The notes under the pieces: generated by a model
Told to the model about the DNA's origin: nothing
Databases searched by the model: none
What the model saw: only the letters and a program-made list of their open reading frames with translations
Origin: Balneola sp. EhC07
Lineage (GTDB): Bacteria > Bacteroidota > Rhodothermia > Balneolales > Balneolaceae
Length of the DNA stretch: 64,000 nucleotides
Direction: 5' to 3'
Assembly: GCF_001650905.1 (NCBI RefSeq)
Contig: NZ_LXYG01000002.1
Location: forward strand, 248,001 to 312,000
Translations under genes and position numbers: made by a program
Shown here: positions 34,761-43,085 of the stretch, piece by piece
Numbering within the stretch: position 1 is the first letter of the stretch
Layout: each line of letters opens with the position of its first letter

Positions 34761-35143
34761 ACGTAAAGACTTTTAGTCTGTTCTTGTTTACCATCCTCTT
34801 AAGGTATCATACCAATCCTCTAACGTTGGATTGTTTTGCTTTACCAGATTCCATTTCCACTGTTTATGCCAATTCTTTAGTTGCTTTTCCCTTGCTATAG
34901 CATCACTTATAGTATCGTATTCTTCCGCATATATAAGAATGGTTAGTTTATACTTTGAAGTAAATAAAGAGCCTTCTCCCAGTTTATGTTTCCACACTCT
35001 TGAATGAATGTTATTGGTAACTCCGATGTAAATCGGAGTTCTTCGGTAGTTAGTAAGAAAGTACACATAGCCTTTGTTCATAGTAAGTAAGACCGTTTCA
35101 AGAGCAATTCCTTACAAAGATCCCGAAACAAGTTCGGGATGAC
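34734..35143. mobile_element. candidate GIY-YIG element bounded by inverted palindromes
   Basis: A 410-bp unit: left palindrome (GTCAT outward, ATCT inward), one complete GIY-YIG nuclease gene on the minus strand, right palindrome (AGAT inward, ATGAC outward). Orientation of the ends is the same as in the small pairs at 29977-30069 and 57867-57958. No target duplication is obvious. That it moves is inference from this shared architecture. Confidence 0.5.
34788..35081 (-). CDS. single-domain GIY-YIG endonuclease
   Basis: A 97-residue protein made only of a GIY-YIG domain (COG2827/YhbQ group). Visible: the first strand GYVYFLTN (GIY position), YIGVT (YIG, residues 18-20), the catalytic arginine near 28 in HSRVWKHK, and the catalytic glutamate near 65 in AIAREKQLKNW. 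Active-site residues look intact, so it should cleave or nick DNA. It lies alone between two perfect inverted 28-bp palindromes, 27 and 35 bases from its ends. The cellular role of this family is unsettled. Confidence 0.9.
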   Translation of the reverse strand: MNKGYVYFLTNYRRTPIYIGVTNNIHSRVWKHKLGEGSLFTSKYKLTILIYAEEYDTISDAIAREKQLKNWHKQWKWNLVKQNNPTLEDWYDTLRGW

Positions 35144-35144
35144 C
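35117..35144 (+). repeat. right inverted palindrome of the GIY-YIG cassette
   Basis: AAGATCCCGAAACAAG followed by TTCGGGATGACC; exact reverse complement of 34733-34760. It can fold as an 8-bp stem (ATCCCGAA/TTCGGGAT) with loop ACAAG. Confidence 0.9.
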
Positions 35145-35223
35145 CTTATATATTTTACTGTTCATAAACTGTCAGTGAATTACCTAACATCTACAAGAAT
35201 GACTAACCTCTGTGCTTTAAGCC

Positions 35224-35255
35224 GAGCCTGAAGGCTCTACTAGTGTAAATACACT
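35224..35255. repeat. two small adjacent palindromes
   Basis: GAGCCTGAAGGCTC (35224-35237) and AGTGTAAATACACT (35242-35255), each a near-perfect or perfect dyad, stand side by side in the gap between the GIY-YIG cassette and the methyltransferase gene. No T run follows, so they are not clear terminators. Confidence 0.5.
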
Positions 35256-35330
35256 TAACCAGAAGGACTTTAAAGACCGCCTACTTGAATCCGTATAATT
35301 TAAAAGATCTTTTAGAATTACTCTGAGATG

Positions 35331-36008
35331 CTAGAAAACCCTATAAAGCCAAGTTTCTATTATTCCTCTGCCGTCATCCAAAACAATTGATAATAACAGT
35401 TGCTTCTCTTTTACTTTAAAATTGAACGGGGACTCCAATATTCTTAAACCACTTTTCTTTTTCAGCCTGGTTCCCTGTCCTGAGATGATATCTGTGTTTG
35501 GATCAAAGTCTCCTTCAGGAATATGGTCTGTGAGAATCACGTATTTATAGTCATTCAATTTTTGAACTACATTCTTTACCTCGAAATTCGATAAGTGCTG
35601 AAGAACTTGTCTGAGTATCACACAATCAGCAGCAGGCAGGTTCTCATTGGCTATATTCAAACACCGGAATTCCAAATGATCAGCTTTGAACATCTGCTTA
35701 TTTCTCTCGATCAATTCAGGGACAATATCTACAGCGATGTATTTCTTTGAATGTTGTACCAACTCTTTCCCAACATTGAAATCTCCACATCCCAAGTCAC
35801 AAACTATTAGTGAATTATCAAAAGAAGACAAAAATGATCTTACAACATTGATATACGGATCTACTAACTCAGAAAGATGTGAGCCATCCCCTGAATAAAA
35901 TTCGTCACTCTCTCCTCCCCAAAGATTCATTTCATAAACCTGAGCCATTGCTGCTTTGGTAGGCCATGGTTTTTTCGAATTTTTATTTCTGCAAGATTTT
36001 TGGCTCAT
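35331..36008 (-). CDS. class I SAM-dependent methyltransferase
   Basis: A 225-residue Rossmann-fold methyltransferase. Motif I is LIVCDLGCGDFNVGKEL (about 70-86), motif II the acidic IAVDIVPELIERN, motif III LNIANENLPAADCVILRQVLQHL. The methyl acceptor is unknown; the basic N-terminus (SQKSCRNKNSKKPWPTK) and the lack of a substrate domain give no hint. It is a single gene at the edge of the accessory region. Confidence 0.78.
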   Translation of the reverse strand: MSQKSCRNKNSKKPWPTKAAMAQVYEMNLWGGESDEFYSGDGSHLSELVDPYINVVRSFLSSFDNSLIVCDLGCGDFNVGKELVQHSKKYIAVDIVPELIERNKQMFKADHLEFRCLNIANENLPAADCVILRQVLQHLSNFEVKNVVQKLNDYKYVILTDHIPEGDFDPNTDIISGQGTRLKKKSGLRILESPFNFKVKEKQLLLSIVLDDGRGIIETWLYRVF

Positions 36009-36212
36009 GAATACTCGTTCACTTTCGTAAAGTAAAGTTATAAATTTATTTACAATACTCTATAAATCGTATCCATTGTGATGGACGTACGTCTTCTTTA
36101 AAACTTGAATGGCAATCTGCTTGTAAAATATAAGCTCTTTGCTTTCTAATCCTCTGCTAGCTATATACTAATCTTCAGAATAAGCTAAAATATCAATTCT
36201 TAAAATTGAACT

Positions 36213-36743
36213 ATGAACTGGATTTACAATACTAATGACCCCTTGTTAGAAACTTTGTTCGGTAGTGTAATAGTATTCATTGCAATTATAATACTGACTC
36301 GAGTGATAGGATTGAGATCGTTTGCAAAATTTACCGCTTACGATTTTGCTTTTACTATCGCAGTTGGCAGTATTATTTCATCTACTCTCACATCAAGTAC
36401 TTCAATAGTTCATGGAATAATTGCAATCGCCAGCTTGTTGGTTTTAACTTTTGTTTTCTCATTTCTACAAAGGCGAGTACCTACATTGAACAGTATAATA
36501 TCCAATAAACCCCTCTTGCTTATGAATGGCGATAAGATATTAGATAAAAATCTAAAATATGCCAGAATTGAAAAATCCCAATTGGTTGCTAAGCTTAGGG
36601 AAGCTAATGTATTAAACTATAACCAAGTATTAGCAGTGGTACTTGAATCAACCGGAGACATTTCTGTACTCCATAAATCTTCAACTTCTGATTCAGAAGG
36701 TTTTAACGATGCTCTTCTTGAAGGAGTTAGAAAAGAACCTTAA
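36213..36743 (+). CDS. DUF421 / YetF-like membrane protein
   Basis: A 176-residue protein with three N-terminal membrane helices (about 15-35, 40-60, 65-85) and a cytosolic DUF421 domain, seen in GLRSFAKFTAYDFAFTIAVGSI, then SNKPLLLMNGDKILDKNLKYARI and the VLNYNQVLAVVLESTGDISVL end. The family occurs widely; YetF of Bacillus is a member with no settled function. It is a single gene. Confidence 0.85.
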   Translation: MNWIYNTNDPLLETLFGSVIVFIAIIILTRVIGLRSFAKFTAYDFAFTIAVGSIISSTLTSSTSIVHGIIAIASLLVLTFVFSFLQRRVPTLNSIISNKPLLLMNGDKILDKNLKYARIEKSQLVAKLREANVLNYNQVLAVVLESTGDISVLHKSSTSDSEGFNDALLEGVRKEP

Positions 36744-36811
36744 TAGAAAACAAACGTGCTGATCCATCACAAATAGCTTTGGATGGTGGTTAGCGTGCTA
36801 ATTGAGTATGA

Positions 36812-37279
36812 TCAGGCCCGCTCGAAAACCAGAAAAGTCAGGTCATCGGTTTCCCGGCGATCGGCTTCGATCCAGATTTTGCCTATATCATCGCGATATT
36901 CCGGAAAGTAAGTATCTCCATAGTATTCTTTGTTTACCTGTGTTACGATCATTTTATCGGCCATAGGTAGCGCATCTCTATACAAGACTCCACCACCTAT
37001 GATGAATACTTCTTCTTCGTCCAATTCATCTAAAGCAATTTGCAAGGAAGTATACGTATCGACATTATCGTAGGTCTTGGTTCTGGTGAGAACGATATTT
37101 TTTCTGCCGGGAAGCGGGATCTCGTTCAGTTCTTCAAACACACCTCTTCCCATGATCATTGTTCCGCCCATGGTGGTTTGTTTGAAGTGCTTCAGATCTT
37201 CAGGATAGCGCCATGGTAGTCCACCTTCTTTCCCAATTACCAAATTCGGGTCATGGGCTACAACAATGGTCAAAATCAT
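36812..37279 (-). CDS. folA: dihydrofolate reductase FolA
   Basis: A 155-residue NADPH-dependent reductase that regenerates tetrahydrofolate. The active-site region reads VIGKEGGLPWRYPEDLKHFKQTTMGG with the catalytic acid in PEDL, followed by the cofactor motifs MIMGRGVFEEL and VFIIGGGVLYRDAL. The usual length is about 160. Its start overlaps the end of thyA by 4 bp, the natural pairing because ThyA makes dihydrofolate. Confidence 0.95.
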   Translation of the reverse strand: MILTIVVAHDPNLVIGKEGGLPWRYPEDLKHFKQTTMGGTMIMGRGVFEELNEIPLPGRKNIVLTRTKTYDNVDTYTSLQIALDELDEEEVFIIGGGVLYRDALPMADKMIVTQVNKEYYGDTYFPEYRDDIGKIWIEADRRETDDLTFLVFERA

Positions 37280-38124
37280 ACTGCAACCTCAAATTTGATC
37301 ACCGGATCCGGATCGTAATTATGAAGTTTAAAATCATCGAAAGTGAGTTCATCAACCGGTTTTTTGGCTATTTCCAAAGTTGGCAATTCACGAGGTTCTC
37401 TTTTAAGCTGTTCTTTAAGTCCGTCCACATGATTTACATAGATGTGAGCATCCACGATGGTGTGAGCAAATGTACCGGGCTCTAAACCAACTTCCTGTGC
37501 TATTGCCATCGTTAAAGCTGAGTAGCAAGCCAGATTAAATGGAATTCCCAGCGCAATATCACCTGAACGTTGAGTAAGGTGACAATTCAGTTTTCCGTTA
37601 CTCACATTAAAAATATACATGATATGACAAGGTGGAAGAGCCATTTCTCCCAACAATCCCGGATGCCAGGTACTTACCACAATTCTTCGGCTGTTTGGAT
37701 TAGTTTTGAGCATATCGATAGCACGTTGAACCTGATCGAATTCTTTACGAACCCAGGTTTCACTTTCAACAGCTCCTCCGATTCCTTCAAGATTTACATT
37801 CTCTTTTTCCAGATAAGGGAATCGTCTCCAAAGCACAGGATAGATCGGGCCAACATGTCCGTCTTCATCAGCCCAGGCATCCCAGATATGGCAATCGTTT
37901 TCATCGCGTAGCCAACGAATGTGATCTTCTCCGCGTAAATACCAAAGCAATTCCAGAATAACAGATCGGAAAAATACTTTTTTAGTAGTCAACAAAGGAA
38001 ATCCTTCTGAGAGATCTACTTTATAGAATTCCGCGAAATTTGATATGGTATCGGTACCTGTTCTGTTTTCTTTTCGTACGCCGTTTTCAAGAACGTTTTT
38101 TACAAGATCCAGATATGCTTTCAT
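37276..38124 (-). CDS. thyA: thymidylate synthase ThyA
   Basis: A 282-residue enzyme that methylates dUMP with methylene-tetrahydrofolate. Motifs: LLTTKKVFFRSVILELLWYLRG near the N-terminus, the nucleophile in LPPCHIMYIFNV, LTQRSGDIALGIPFN and the YVNHVDGLKEQL end. It is about 18 residues longer than the E. coli enzyme because of an insertion around residues 105-125. Coupled to folA by overlap. Confidence 0.96.
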   Translation of the reverse strand: MKAYLDLVKNVLENGVRKENRTGTDTISNFAEFYKVDLSEGFPLLTTKKVFFRSVILELLWYLRGEDHIRWLRDENDCHIWDAWADEDGHVGPIYPVLWRRFPYLEKENVNLEGIGGAVESETWVRKEFDQVQRAIDMLKTNPNSRRIVVSTWHPGLLGEMALPPCHIMYIFNVSNGKLNCHLTQRSGDIALGIPFNLACYSALTMAIAQEVGLEPGTFAHTIVDAHIYVNHVDGLKEQLKREPRELPTLEIAKKPVDELTFDDFKLHNYDPDPVIKFEVAV

Positions 38125-38139
38125 TGATTGATATAACGA

Positions 38140-39522
38140 TTAGAGTAAAATTCCACTGAGTAAAAATACAGCAATGCTAAAATAAATAATGATTCCGCTT
38201 ACATCCACTATTGTTGCAACAAAAGGTGCTGATGAAACAGCCGGATCGAGTCCAACTTTAGATAATATAAAAGGAAGCATCGCTCCTATCACATTTCCGA
38301 ATACAACGATGAGTAGTAAACTGGATGCAACCACACTGGCCTTAAGCACCAGTTCCATATTCATCGGATCGCCATCAATTAAACCCCAGACGATCAAAGT
38401 AGCAAATCCTAAAACTCCAAGTATGGAGCCTAACATCAGGCCTGAACTTCCTTCTTTTTTGAGAACCATTTTCCATCCATCTGATTTAATATCGTCGGTT
38501 GCCAGTGCACGAATGATCAGTGTTGCAGCCTGTGAGCCGGAATTCCCTCCACTTGCAATCAGCAATGGCACAAAGTAAGATAGCAAAACTATTTTCTGAA
38601 GTACTTCCTCATAACCACTCATAGTGAGTGCAGTCAAAATCTGTCCAACAAAAAGCACGATCAACCAGGTGATCCTTTTCTTCACAAGCTTGCCAACTGT
38701 TGTCTGAGAATAATAATCATCCAGCGCGTCCATACCCGCCATTTTCTGCATATCCTCGGTTGCTTCTTCCTCAGCAACGTCGATCACATCATCCACAGTA
38801 ACAATACCAACCAAGATCCCATCTGTATCTACAACGGGCAAAGCTGCTCTGTCATATTTGGCAAACATTTTAACCGCTTCTTCCTGATCTTCATAAGCCA
38901 TCAGGGTTTCGAATGATCTGTCCATCAATGTTTCGATGGTCTCTTCAGGATCGGCAAGTATCAATTCTGTTAACCGCAGATCATCGATCAGATATTCTTT
39001 GTCATCAACTACATAAATACGGTTTAAGGTCTCTGCTACTTCTGCATATTTGCGGATGTGTTTCATACTCCGCTCGATAGTCCAGTCTGTCTTTACACGA
39101 ACGTATCTTGGTGTCATCAAACGTCCAACGCTCTCCTCCGGATAACCAAGCAACTTCTTGACTTGCTTCTGGTCTTCCAGATTCATCGAGTTCATCACAC
39201 GTTGAGTAAGGTGACCCGGTAATTCTTCCATCAGAGACACTTGCTCATCAGGCTCCAGGTTTACCATTACATCGCTCAACTGTTGGCGATTAAAGAGTTC
39301 CAGAAGTTCTACTCCTTTACCAGATGGAAGAGCAGAAAACACGTCTGCTGCCAGGGGCTTTTTGAGTAACCTGAAAATAACTACCGCTACATCTCCTTCA
39401 AGTTCTACCAAAAGGTCGGCTATATCAGCAGCCGGAACATCAGCCAGAACATCCTTGAGAGCCACCCAGTCTTTTGCCTGGATAAGTTCTTCGAATTCCG
39501 GTTTTATAAGCTGCACAAGCAT
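38140..39522 (-). CDS. mgtE: magnesium transporter MgtE
   Basis: A 460-residue Mg2+ channel/transporter. An N-terminal superhelical domain (about 1-130) is followed by two CBS domains (about 135-255, including IVTVDDVIDVAEEEATEDM), the plug helix and five membrane helices from about residue 290. The pore-lining stretches ASGGNSGSQAATLIIRAL and LDPAVSSAPFVATIVDVSGIIIYF are present. CBS domains bind Mg2+ and close the channel when cytosolic Mg2+ is high. It is a single gene. Confidence 0.95.
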   Translation of the reverse strand: MLVQLIKPEFEELIQAKDWVALKDVLADVPAADIADLLVELEGDVAVVIFRLLKKPLAADVFSALPSGKGVELLELFNRQQLSDVMVNLEPDEQVSLMEELPGHLTQRVMNSMNLEDQKQVKKLLGYPEESVGRLMTPRYVRVKTDWTIERSMKHIRKYAEVAETLNRIYVVDDKEYLIDDLRLTELILADPEETIETLMDRSFETLMAYEDQEEAVKMFAKYDRAALPVVDTDGILVGIVTVDDVIDVAEEEATEDMQKMAGMDALDDYYSQTTVGKLVKKRITWLIVLFVGQILTALTMSGYEEVLQKIVLLSYFVPLLIASGGNSGSQAATLIIRALATDDIKSDGWKMVLKKEGSSGLMLGSILGVLGFATLIVWGLIDGDPMNMELVLKASVVASSLLLIVVFGNVIGAMLPFILSKVGLDPAVSSAPFVATIVDVSGIIIYFSIAVFLLSGILL

Positions 39523-39989
39523 AGTCAGAGGACTTAAAAAATGATTCTTTCAGCAGGCTAAGAATCGTATTAAATCGACCAAAAAACAAGTTTAGATATT
39601 GATGATTTGTTTGTGGTTTTTATTCAACCTTGCTTTACACATACCACATTTAGTTTATAGGATTCAGTTCCTTGGCTATGTGTACTTTTGTACAGATACT
39701 GAGCTCCCTCAGGCGCCAGTACCAAAAAATCCCAACAAGAATTATTGGCGTGAACTCCAAGATCTCATTCCTATCTCAGCGACTAAAAGCCGTCAGCCGT
39801 GCAGTGCCCGACAGACGGAGAAGTAGCGATCCATCATTTCGCTGAAAGCGGGGTGATGGAATTGATTCTAAAGGTCAGTGTAATTGGAAGTTTTTTCTGA
39901 AATCGTCGGGATTATGTATTGGATAATTTTTGTATGTGAATTATCTAACTTCTAATAGGCTTATCAAGTAATTAACTTTGGATAAAAAC
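39523..39989. other. non-coding stretch upstream of mgtE with hairpins
   Basis: A 467-base region with no convincing gene. A 7-bp dyad (GATTCTT/AAGAATC, 39543-39566) lies 21 bases before the mgtE start. From about 39700 to 39860 the base composition is clearly richer in G and C than around it, and two dyads occur (CCGTC...GACGG at 39790-39818 and a longer hairpin at 39831-39859). A 75-codon open frame at 39599-39826 looks spurious. Confidence 0.6.
39831..39859. repeat. 12-bp stem hairpin with G-U pairs
   Basis: CCATCATTTCGC pairs over its full length with GCGGGGTGATGG around the loop TGAAA, three of the pairs being T-G. On the plus strand all 12 pairs form only in RNA. No T run follows, so it is not a simple terminator. 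Confidence 0.6.
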
Positions 39990-40736
39990 CTACCGATCAC
40001 CCAGAGTTTTAAGGGCTACTTTTGCGGCTTCCTGTTCCGCGCTTTTTTTACTCCTTCCCTGCCCTGTACCTAATTCTTTGCCGTCTACTACAACCATGAT
40101 CTCAAAAACTTTATCATGACCGGGACCGGATTCTGACACAACCTTATAGCTAGGTAAACTCATTTTTTCAGCCTGAGTATATTCAAGAAGTGCACTTTTA
40201 AAATTATCTACTTGGTTTACCAGCTTCTTAAAATCTACTTGTTTTTCAAATACTTCGGATACAAACATAAATGCATTTGCATATCCTTTTGTAATATAAA
40301 TTGCAGCTATTATAGATTCAAAAACATCAGCCAGAATACTTTTCGAAATGCTAACCTGATCTGATCTCTCTCCCAACTCAAGTAGATCTTCAATCCCCAA
40401 TTTAATAGAGAATTTTGCCAGGGTTTCTCCTTTTACCAGTTTTGCTCTGCTTTTGGTTAAAAATCCCTCATTAGCGGTAGGAAATTTTTCAAAGAGGACT
40501 TCTGCAGCAATCAAGTCAAGTACTGCATCTCCAAGGAATTCGAGCCTTTCGTAGGAATCATGACTTGAATATTGATCGTTGGCAAGTGTGGATCTGTGCC
40601 TTAACGCTCGCAGAAATAAAGAAGGATCATCGATCTCAAAACCAATGATCCTTTCTAATTGTAATAATCGTTCGTTTTTAACCTGATCTATTGATTGATC
40701 TTTCTTCTTAAATAAAGACCTTAACCAGGTTGGCAT
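39990..40736 (-). CDS. rnc: ribonuclease III
   Basis: A 248-residue double-strand RNA endonuclease for rRNA maturation and RNA decay. The catalytic signature ERLEFLGDAVLDLIAAEVLF (about 63-82) and the second metal-binding block ILADVFESIIAAIYI (about 135-149) are intact, and a dsRNA-binding domain fills residues 175-245 (FKSALLEYTQ...EQEAAKVAL). It follows fabF by 6 bp as the last gene of the fatty-acid cluster, a common order. Confidence 0.96.
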   Translation of the reverse strand: MPTWLRSLFKKKDQSIDQVKNERLLQLERIIGFEIDDPSLFLRALRHRSTLANDQYSSHDSYERLEFLGDAVLDLIAAEVLFEKFPTANEGFLTKSRAKLVKGETLAKFSIKLGIEDLLELGERSDQVSISKSILADVFESIIAAIYITKGYANAFMFVSEVFEKQVDFKKLVNQVDNFKSALLEYTQAEKMSLPSYKVVSESGPGHDKVFEIMVVVDGKELGTGQGRSKKSAEQEAAKVALKTLGDR

Positions 40737-40742
40737 AAACTA

Positions 40743-41987
40743 TTATTCTTCAAATTTTTTGAATACAAGCGATGTATTGTGTCCACCAAATCCGAACGCA
40801 TTGTTAACTGCATACTTAACTCTTCTTGCTACTGCTTCGTTTGCAGTGTAGTTAAGATCACACTCAGGATCCTGATCCATCAAATTGATAGTTGGAGGAA
40901 CCAAATCGTGATAAGTAGCAAGTATTGCAGCTACTGATTCTATAGCTCCGGCAGCACCTAATGTATGGCCGGTCATAGATTTAGTAGAGTTCAGATTTAT
41001 TTTCTTTGCATGATCACCAAAAACCTTCTTGATAGAATTGGTTTCAGCGATATCTCCAAGTGGAGTAGATGTTCCATGCATATTGATATGATCAACATCT
41101 TCAGGCTTGATACCGGCAGCTTCTAATGCATTATTCATAGCTAACTGAACACCACCACCATCAGGATCGGGAGCAGTAATATGATAGGCATCTGCAGAAT
41201 AACCATAGCCAACGATCTCGCCATAAATTCTGGCACCACGTTTTTTAGCCATTTCATATTCTTCAAGAAAGAAGATTCCTGCACCTTCCCCTAAAACGAA
41301 TCCATCACGGTTCGCATCAAAGGGTCTTGAAGCTGTCTCCGGATCATCATTTCTGGTCGACATTGCCTTCATAGAATTAAATCCGGAAATACCGATCTGT
41401 GTTACAGGAGCTTCAGAACCACCGGTAATGGCCATATCTGACTGTCCGTAACGGATTGCATCGTATGCTGCACCAATATTGTTGGAACCGGTTGCGCATG
41501 CTGAGACAACACAGTAGTTCGGACCTCTGAATCCATACTTGATAGAGATCTGTCCTGGAACTAAATCCGGAATTAGCATTGGTATAAAGAAGGGAGAAAC
41601 GCCACGCGCACCTCTATTATAGAACTCAACGGATTGTTCGTAGAATGTTTTCATTCCACCAATTCCTGTTCCTACAATAACAGCTACACGATCTTTATCT
41701 ATCGATTCAAGATCAATTTTACTGTCTTCAATTGCTTCTTCAGAAGCTATTAATGCATACTGAGCTACATTGTCCAATCTACGTGCTTCTTTTCTATCGA
41801 AATAGTTAGAAGAATCATAGTCCGGTATTGTAGCCGCAAATTTTGTGGGGAATCCTTCAGTATCAAAGTGCTCAATAGTTTTTGCACCACTTTTACCTGA
41901 GATCAACCCGTTCCAGAAATCAGGTGTACTCTTACCAATTGGGGTAAGAGTACCAATCCCTGTTACAACGACTCTACGTGTTGTCAT
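40743..41987 (-). CDS. fabF: beta-ketoacyl-ACP synthase II (FabF)
   Basis: A 414-residue condensing enzyme that elongates acyl-ACP with malonyl-ACP. The Cys-His-His set is visible: VVSACATGSNNIGAA (cysteine near 165), MHGTSTPLGD and STKSMTGHTLGAAGA, with the C-terminal NAFGFGGHNTSLVF. The length is typical. It lies 16 bp downstream of acpP. Confidence 0.96.
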   Translation of the reverse strand: MTTRRVVVTGIGTLTPIGKSTPDFWNGLISGKSGAKTIEHFDTEGFPTKFAATIPDYDSSNYFDRKEARRLDNVAQYALIASEEAIEDSKIDLESIDKDRVAVIVGTGIGGMKTFYEQSVEFYNRGARGVSPFFIPMLIPDLVPGQISIKYGFRGPNYCVVSACATGSNNIGAAYDAIRYGQSDMAITGGSEAPVTQIGISGFNSMKAMSTRNDDPETASRPFDANRDGFVLGEGAGIFFLEEYEMAKKRGARIYGEIVGYGYSADAYHITAPDPDGGGVQLAMNNALEAAGIKPEDVDHINMHGTSTPLGDIAETNSIKKVFGDHAKKINLNSTKSMTGHTLGAAGAIESVAAILATYHDLVPPTINLMDQDPECDLNYTANEAVARRVKYAVNNAFGFGGHNTSLVFKKFEE

Positions 41988-42003
41988 AAATTAAATAAGG
42001 TTT

Positions 42004-42243
42004 TTAAGAGAGTTTACCTGATAGGTAGCTTGTTGCATCACCAACTGTAGCAATATTCTCTGCATCTTCGTCAGGAATGCTTAGATCGAATTCTTTTTCG
42101 AATTCCATGATCAACTCAACAGTGTCTAGTGAGTCAGCACCAAGATCGTTTGTGAAGTTTGCATCTGATACAACTTCTGATTCATCAACACCAAGCTTAT
42201 CGATGATGATGTCTTTTACTTTTGATTCTACATCTTGTGACAT
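42004..42243 (-). CDS. acpP: acyl carrier protein
   Basis: A 79-residue acidic four-helix carrier. The phosphopantetheine attachment serine is in [16 protein letters not shown] (near residue 39). Between fabG and fabF as in most bacteria. An 80-bp gap separates it from fabG. Confidence 0.96.
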   Translation of the reverse strand: MSQDVESKVKDIIIDKLGVDESEVVSDANFTNDLGADSLDTVELIMEFEKEFDLSIPDEDAENIATVGDATSYLSGKLS

Positions 42244-42325
42244 ATTGTGTCCTTTAAGGTTTTTAGTAGTTAGGTTTTACGATAATAAATTAAACATAAA
42301 AATTCATTCAAGCACTAATAAGAAA

Positions 42326-43075
42326 TTACATAGCCATTCCGCCATCAACTCTGATGGTTTCGCCTGTAATATACGCACTCATATCTGATGCTAAAAATAC
42401 AACTGCATCAGCAACTTCTGTGGCTTCACCCGCCCTTCCCAGTGGAGTTTCAGCCTTAATTCCGTCTAAAACTTTTTCATCCAATTGATCCGTCATGTCG
42501 GTAAGAATGTATCCCGGAGCAATTACGTTCGCTCTTATATTTCGGGAAGCGAGTTCTTTGGCATAAGATTTGGTGAAACCAATTATACCTGCTTTTGAGG
42601 CAGAATAGTTTGTTTGTCCACCATTTCCTGAGATCCCCACCACAGAACTAATGTTGATGATCGAACCTCCCCGGTTCTTCATCATTGGTCTGGCAACAGC
42701 TTTTGAGTAATTGAAAACACTCTTCAAATTTGTGGTGATCACATCATCCCATTGTTCTTCGCTCATTCGAAGGATCAAATTATCTTTAGTGATACCCGCA
42801 TTGTTAACCAACACATCAATTTTACCGAATTCATCCGTTATCGTCTTAATAACATCTTCAGCTTGAGAATAATCGACGGCATCAGCCTGAAAAGCTTTTC
42901 CTTTTCTTCCCAACGCTTCAATTTCTTTAACAACCTCATTCGCTGCGTCAGCTGAGCGTGCATAAGTAATGGCAACATCCGCTCCGAATTCCGCCAGTCT
43001 GAGAGCAATAGATCTTCCTATTCCTCTACTTCCTCCGGTTACTAAACAGCTTTTTCCTTCTAAAGATAAACCCAT
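42326..43075 (-). CDS. fabG: 3-oxoacyl-ACP reductase FabG
   Basis: A 249-residue short-chain dehydrogenase that reduces 3-oxoacyl-ACP with NADPH. Signatures: VTGGSRGIGRSIALRLA for the cofactor, NNAGITKDNLILRM, the catalytic S-Y-K in NISSVVGISGNGGQTNYSAS and the end YITGETIRVDGGMAM typical of FabG. It starts 10 bp after fabD. Confidence 0.95.
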   Translation of the reverse strand: MGLSLEGKSCLVTGGSRGIGRSIALRLAEFGADVAITYARSADAANEVVKEIEALGRKGKAFQADAVDYSQAEDVIKTITDEFGKIDVLVNNAGITKDNLILRMSEEQWDDVITTNLKSVFNYSKAVARPMMKNRGGSIINISSVVGISGNGGQTNYSASKAGIIGFTKSYAKELASRNIRANVIAPGYILTDMTDQLDEKVLDGIKAETPLGRAGEATEVADAVVFLASDMSAYITGETIRVDGGMAM

Positions 43076-43085
43076 GATTTTTTTC

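Noticed and set aside
34734-35143. Short target-site duplication around the GIY-YIG cassette
   Set aside because: Only a CT dinucleotide is shared outside the ends and the other pairs show no consistent duplication; not above chance.
39599-39826. A 75-codon open frame upstream of mgtE
   Set aside because: It has a low-complexity, proline- and cysteine-poor start and no recognisable family, begins in AT-rich sequence without a ribosome site, and its second half overlaps the structured GC-rich block; more likely chance.
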